From an uncultured Pelagibacteraceae bacterium (GTDB lineage Bacteria; Pseudomonadota; Alphaproteobacteria; Pelagibacterales; Pelagibacteraceae): a DNA stretch of 64,000 nt. Made by a program: the position numbers and the translations under genes. Position 1 is the first letter of the stretch. Each line of letters begins with the position of its first letter. The notes beneath the pieces are model-generated. The model had not been told where the DNA came from, ran no database searches, and worked only from the letters and a program-made list of their open reading frames with translations. The DNA is taken from contig CACMXJ010000006.1 of the NCBI GenBank assembly GCA_902617625.1, positions 1 through 64,000 of the forward strand. The letters run 5' to 3'. Below are positions 60,737 to 64,000 of this stretch, in pieces.

Positions 60737-61679
60737 AGTTGCCATCTTAGACGACTATCAAAATGTATCTCAACAATTTGTTGATCTTGAAAAATTAGCA
60801 GGAAAGTACGAGATCAAAATTTTTAGTGAGCCTTTCGAGGATGAAGCAGATGCTCTTGATAAATTAGCTGATTTTGAAGCTTTATTAATTATGAGAGAAA
60901 GAACACCAATTACAAAAAATTTAATTGAAAATTTAACTAAATTAAAATTTATAATTACCAGCGGGTTAACAAATAAGTCTATTGATCTTGAGGCTGCAAA
61001 AAAAAGAAAAATAATTGTTAGTGGGACAGACAGTAATCAAAATTCAGTTCCTGAGCTTACTTGGGCATTAATTCTTGGATTAGCAAGAAACTTTAAAGAA
61101 GAAATTGATAATATGTACCAGGGTTATTGGCAGACTACTATTGGAGTAGAATTAAAAGGAAAAATACTTGGTTTGATTGGCCTTGGAAAAGTTGGATCTC
61201 AAGTAGCTAAAATTGGAAAAGCATTTGGTATGCAAGTGATGGCATGGAGCGAAAATCTCAATTTAGATACCTGCAAAGAATTAGACGTTTTACCCTGTAG
61301 CAAAGAAGATTTAATTAAGAACTCAGATTTTTTATCTATTCATGTCCAAGGTGGTGATAGATACAAAGGCTGTATTACAATTAAAGAGATGGATAAAATG
61401 AAAAAAACTGCTTTTTTAATTAACACTTCCAGGGGACCAATCATAAGCGAGGACGATTTAATAATTGCGTTATCAACAAATGAAATAGCTGGTGCTGGAT
61501 TAGATGTTTATGAAAAAGAACCTTTGCCGGAAAATAATAAACTTAGATTTTTACCAAATGTGTTATTAACTCCTCATATTGGATATGTGACCGCTGAAAA
61601 CTATCAAATTTTTTACAGTCAAATGATGGAGTCACTTGAAGCATGTGTAAATGGTAAACCAATTCGTGTCATTAAATAA
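60729..61679 (+). CDS. D-2-hydroxyacid dehydrogenase family protein
   Basis: The 316-residue NAD(P)-dependent enzyme has the Rossmann motif GLIGLGKVGSQVAK (about 143-156), catalytic Arg in NTSRGPI, Glu in YEKEPLPE and His in LTPHIGY. The family includes D-glycerate, D-lactate and phosphoglycerate dehydrogenases; the substrate cannot be read. It could act on the 2-oxo acid made by the upstream oxidoreductase, an inference from operon context. Confidence 0.9.
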   Translation: MLKVAILDDYQNVSQQFVDLEKLAGKYEIKIFSEPFEDEADALDKLADFEALLIMRERTPITKNLIENLTKLKFIITSGLTNKSIDLEAAKKRKIIVSGTDSNQNSVPELTWALILGLARNFKEEIDNMYQGYWQTTIGVELKGKILGLIGLGKVGSQVAKIGKAFGMQVMAWSENLNLDTCKELDVLPCSKEDLIKNSDFLSIHVQGGDRYKGCITIKEMDKMKKTAFLINTSRGPIISEDDLIIALSTNEIAGAGLDVYEKEPLPENNKLRFLPNVLLTPHIGYVTAENYQIFYSQMMESLEACVNGKPIRVIK

Positions 61680-61681
61680 TA

Positions 61682-62575
61682 ATGGAATTACCAGTCGTTA
61701 ACCATAAAGATTATTTTGCAAAAATTGGTGATGATCATAAATTTCCAATAAACAAATTTGGTGATCTTGCAGATTATTTAATAAGCAAAAAAATTGTAGA
61801 AAAATTTCATGAACCCTACCCCTGTTCAGTAGAAACTTTAAAAAGAGCTCATTCAGAGGAATATATTAACCATATTAAAAACAAAACTTTGGATGAGATT
61901 GGTGTAAAAAAAATAGGGTTTCCGTTAGTTGATAGTGTAGTTCAAAGATCTTTTATAGCAACTGGTGGCACAGTATTGGCCTCTAAGTTAGCAATAAATT
62001 ATGGTGTAGCTTGTAACACTGCAGGTGGCAGCCACCATGCTAATTACCAAGGTGGTGCTGGTTACTGTGTTTTTAATGATGTGGCAGTGGCATCACAATA
62101 TTTGTTAGATAGAGGGTTAGCTGGAAAAATTTTAATTGTAGATTTAGATGTTCATCAAGGCAATGGTAACTCAGATATATTTAAAGACAATAGAAATGTT
62201 TTTACTTTTAGTATGCATTCTAAATCAAATTATCCTGCAAAAAAATCTATTAGTGATTGTGATGTGGAGCTTGAAAACGACTTAGAGGATGAAGAATATT
62301 TAAAGATACTAAAATTTTATTTAAATCAATTAAATCAGGAAAATTTTGATTTTGTTTTTTATATCGCAGGTGTTGATATTCATTTTAACGATAGACTTGG
62401 AAAACTAAAAATTTCTGATGATGGGGTTAAAAAAAGAGATGAAATTGTTACTGAGAACTTTTTCTCTAAAGGAATACCTCTTTGTGGTGTTTTAGGTGGC
62501 GGGTATAATAAAGATCCTAAAAAGCTTGTAGAATTACATTCTTATTTACATCAATCGTGTGCTAAATTAGTTTAA
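61682..62575 (+). CDS. Histone deacetylase-family amidohydrolase
   Basis: This 297-residue zinc hydrolase has the tandem histidines His118-His119 in GGSHHANYQGGAGYC, zinc ligands Asp156 and His158 in DLDVHQGNG and a second Asp in AGVDIHFND. Bacterial members include acetylpolyamine amidohydrolases, AcuC-type protein deacetylases and class IV-like enzymes; the short length and FNDVAVA block fit the class IV-like group. It would remove acyl groups from small amines or lysine side chains. Confidence 0.9.
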   Translation: MELPVVNHKDYFAKIGDDHKFPINKFGDLADYLISKKIVEKFHEPYPCSVETLKRAHSEEYINHIKNKTLDEIGVKKIGFPLVDSVVQRSFIATGGTVLASKLAINYGVACNTAGGSHHANYQGGAGYCVFNDVAVASQYLLDRGLAGKILIVDLDVHQGNGNSDIFKDNRNVFTFSMHSKSNYPAKKSISDCDVELENDLEDEEYLKILKFYLNQLNQENFDFVFYIAGVDIHFNDRLGKLKISDDGVKKRDEIVTENFFSKGIPLCGVLGGGYNKDPKKLVELHSYLHQSCAKLV

Positions 62576-62579
62576 TAGT

Positions 62580-62951
62580 ATGAGCAAAAAAAACTCAGAT
62601 TTAACTGCAGAACAAAAATTAGTTATGTTTGAAGATGGCACTGAGCCACCAGGTTCAAGCGAGTTAAATAATGAAAAACGAGAAGGAAGTTATCACTGTG
62701 CAAATTGTGATGTAAAATTATTTGACTCAAAAACTAAGTATGAAAGTGGATCAGGTTGGCCATCATTTTATCAATCATTGCCAGATGTATTTGAAACTAA
62801 AACTGACCATTTAATAGGTTATGCAAGAACAGAGTATCACTGTAAAAATTGCAATGCCCATCACGGACACATTTTTGATGATGGACCTTTGCCAACTGGA
62901 AAAAGATATTGCAATAATGGTGTATGTTTAGTTTTTAAAGAGACCAAATGA
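62580..62951 (+). CDS. msrB: Methionine-R-sulfoxide reductase B
   Basis: MsrB reduces the R form of methionine sulfoxide. The 123-residue protein has the structural zinc cysteines Cys40/Cys43 and Cys88/Cys91, the SGSGWPSF motif, GHIFDDGP and the catalytic Cys111 in GKRYCNN. The usual RYCxNS reads RYCNNG, with an additional cysteine at 116 that might serve in resolving the disulfide. No signal peptide is visible, so it is cytoplasmic. Confidence 0.95.
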   Translation: MSKKNSDLTAEQKLVMFEDGTEPPGSSELNNEKREGSYHCANCDVKLFDSKTKYESGSGWPSFYQSLPDVFETKTDHLIGYARTEYHCKNCNAHHGHIFDDGPLPTGKRYCNNGVCLVFKETK

Positions 62952-62963
62952 TTTTAGATTAAA

Positions 62964-63308
62964 ATGAGTAAAATTAAGTTTGTCTTTTATTTGATTTTAG
63001 CTTTTGTTGCTTACAAAGGTTTTGTAGCATTTAAAAATTTTGAGATTGGTGTTGATAATCGAGTAGCTGAAATAGAGGAGAAAGCAGGTTTTGAGAAAAA
63101 AGGTGAGGTCATCGGTCTTATGATGTATTTGGGTAATCCTCCAGAATTAACAGAACATTTGTATACGGAAAACAGATCAAAATGTTTGGAGATGAAAGAA
63201 ATAGCAGAAGAAACCTCGTTTGCGTATTATGAATGTGCGAGAGTAAATGCTGTAATTAGCGGCAAAAAAATTGTGAGTATAATTGAGGAGCTAGAAGTAA
63301 TTGAATAA
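62964..63308 (+). CDS. Small membrane-anchored protein of unknown function
   Basis: The product is not recognised. The 114-residue protein has one N-terminal membrane helix (about 5-24) with a short basic start, and a probably periplasmic remainder rich in Glu. Two cysteines (about 74 and 92) could form a disulfide. It follows msrB by 12 bases, so it probably belongs to the same operon. A coding-looking stretch in another frame follows its stop (63308-63376). Confidence 0.6.
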   Translation: MSKIKFVFYLILAFVAYKGFVAFKNFEIGVDNRVAEIEEKAGFEKKGEVIGLMMYLGNPPELTEHLYTENRSKCLEMKEIAEETSFAYYECARVNAVISGKKIVSIIEELEVIE

Positions 63309-63402
63309 TTAATAATTTAATAGATAAAACGCCAAAAGTAGATGTTATTCAGTTAAACTTAAAAGATGAAAATTAAGGCTAAATTTACTATAAATCGCTC
63401 TT

Positions 63403-64000
63403 ATGTGTAAAAATTTAAAGCACCTAATTAAAATTATATTTTTTGTCATAATCTATCAAAATTTGGCTTATTCAATTGATATTGATGATGGTGGGGTTAC
63501 TACCGCCAAACAAACTTTTACTTCAGCAGATACAACTATAACAATATCTAATTCATCTACATTAAGAAATTCACTAAATAATATGATTAACATTAATGGA
63601 CAGGATAATGGAACAGTTATTATTGAGGCCGGTTCAACTGTAGAAACGACAGGAGGTAAATCAAATCCTATTAATGGTAATGCCGCTTCTGGCTTAACTA
63701 TAACTAACAGTGGAACAATCAAATCAGCATCTTCCAAGGCTATTAATTTAACTGACGCAACAACTGGTACAACATTAACAAATAATAGCGGTGGAGTAAT
63801 TCAAGCAAAAACTAACACTATTTCCATGTTTGGCGCGGATACTGACAGTGTCACTATTCATAACAATGGAACAATTTTTGCTACCGATGATGATGATGAT
63901 GGGACTAATACAATTAAAAGTCATGACGAATCTACGAACGTAACTATAAATAATAATAGCGGTGGACATATTTATCATACTTCTCAACTTGCAGTTATCG
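63403..64000 (+). CDS. Secreted repeat-rich surface protein (autotransporter-like), 3' end outside window
   Basis: An ATG at 63403 opens a frame that runs uninterrupted to the window end, at least 199 codons. It begins with a signal peptide (MCKNLKHLIKII, a hydrophobic core, then likely cut after NLAYS). The rest is rich in Thr, Asn, Ser, Gly and Asp with loose repeats such as LTITNSGTI, TLTNNSGGVI, VTIHNNGTI and VTINNNSGG spaced about 20-27 residues apart, the pattern of a right-handed beta-helix passenger. A run of five Asp lies near residue 167. The DNA is visibly richer in G+C than its neighbours. The C-terminal anchor is not visible, so type Va autotransporter is likely but unproven. Confidence 0.75.
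   Translation, partial: MCKNLKHLIKIIFFVIIYQNLAYSIDIDDGGVTTAKQTFTSADTTITISNSSTLRNSLNNMININGQDNGTVIIEAGSTVETTGGKSNPINGNAASGLTITNSGTIKSASSKAINLTDATTGTTLTNNSGGVIQAKTNTISMFGADTDSVTIHNNGTIFATDDDDDGTNTIKSHDESTNVTINNNSGGHIYHTSQLAVI

Noticed and set aside
63468-63987. Two minus-strand ORFs (63468-63737 and 63775-63987)
   Set aside because: They are shadows of the repeat-rich secreted protein on the plus strand, which has the signal peptide and regular repeats.

Overview
The window looks like a SAR11 (Pelagibacterales, Alphaproteobacteria) chromosome segment. The DNA is very AT-rich and almost fully coding, neighbouring genes often overlap by 1 to 23 bases, and gene order and protein types are alphaproteobacterial (circularly permuted tmRNA, class A RNase P RNA, FtsZ ending in an IPAFLRRQ-type peptide). 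Taxonomy is inferred from these traits, not from a search.

Layout. 1-1552: end of an ELM1-family gene and a 2OG-Fe(II) oxygenase. 1549-5944: carA-carB on the minus strand. 6070-10409: yqeY-dnaG-rpoD followed by two tRNA genes. 10421-12609: mlaC/mlaA (minus) and an AmiD/AmpD-like amidase (plus). 12654-13008: rnpB. 13085-31058: a long division and cell wall cluster, mraZ-ftsZ-rsmH-ftsL-ftsI-murEF(fused)-mraY-murD-ftsW-murG-murC-murB-ddl-ftsQ-(reduced ftsA)-lpxC. 31104-33961: bamD and ligA. 33954-40679: M24 peptidase and UvrD-type helicase (minus), an AsmA-like protein (plus), fumC (minus). 40733-42358: a MazG-like hydrolase, the tmRNA gene on the minus strand and thyX. 42339-47719: mrp (minus), then hflK-hflC-DUF2065-degP-miaA. 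47773-52793: ilvB-ilvH-ilvC-leuA. 52793-58549: mreB-mreC-mreD-mrdA-rodA. 58600-63308: an operon with a DadA-like oxidoreductase, EamA transporter, D-2-hydroxyacid dehydrogenase, HDAC-family amidohydrolase, msrB and a small membrane protein. 63403 to the end: the beginning of a large secreted repeat protein, cut by the window edge.

The strongest oddities are in the division cluster. ftsZ sits directly behind mraZ rather than between ftsA and lpxC. The ORF in the ftsA position is only 233 residues; it appears to keep the FtsA 1C (SHS2) domain and the C-terminal amphipathic membrane anchor but lacks the ATP-binding and FtsZ-binding domains. MurE and MurF are one polypeptide. Three CCCAT repeats at exact 10-bp spacing overlap a strong mraZ promoter and look like MraZ boxes. 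The tRNA-Val(GAC) behind rpoD lacks the usual D-loop GG and T-loop TTC, although its neighbour is canonical. DnaG lacks three of four zinc-finger ligands. Several genes have candidate promoters whose predicted start site is at or within a few bases of the start codon.

No CRISPR array, insertion sequence, prophage or integrase was seen. The only stretch over 300 bases without a protein gene is 12610-13156, which holds rnpB and the mraZ control region.
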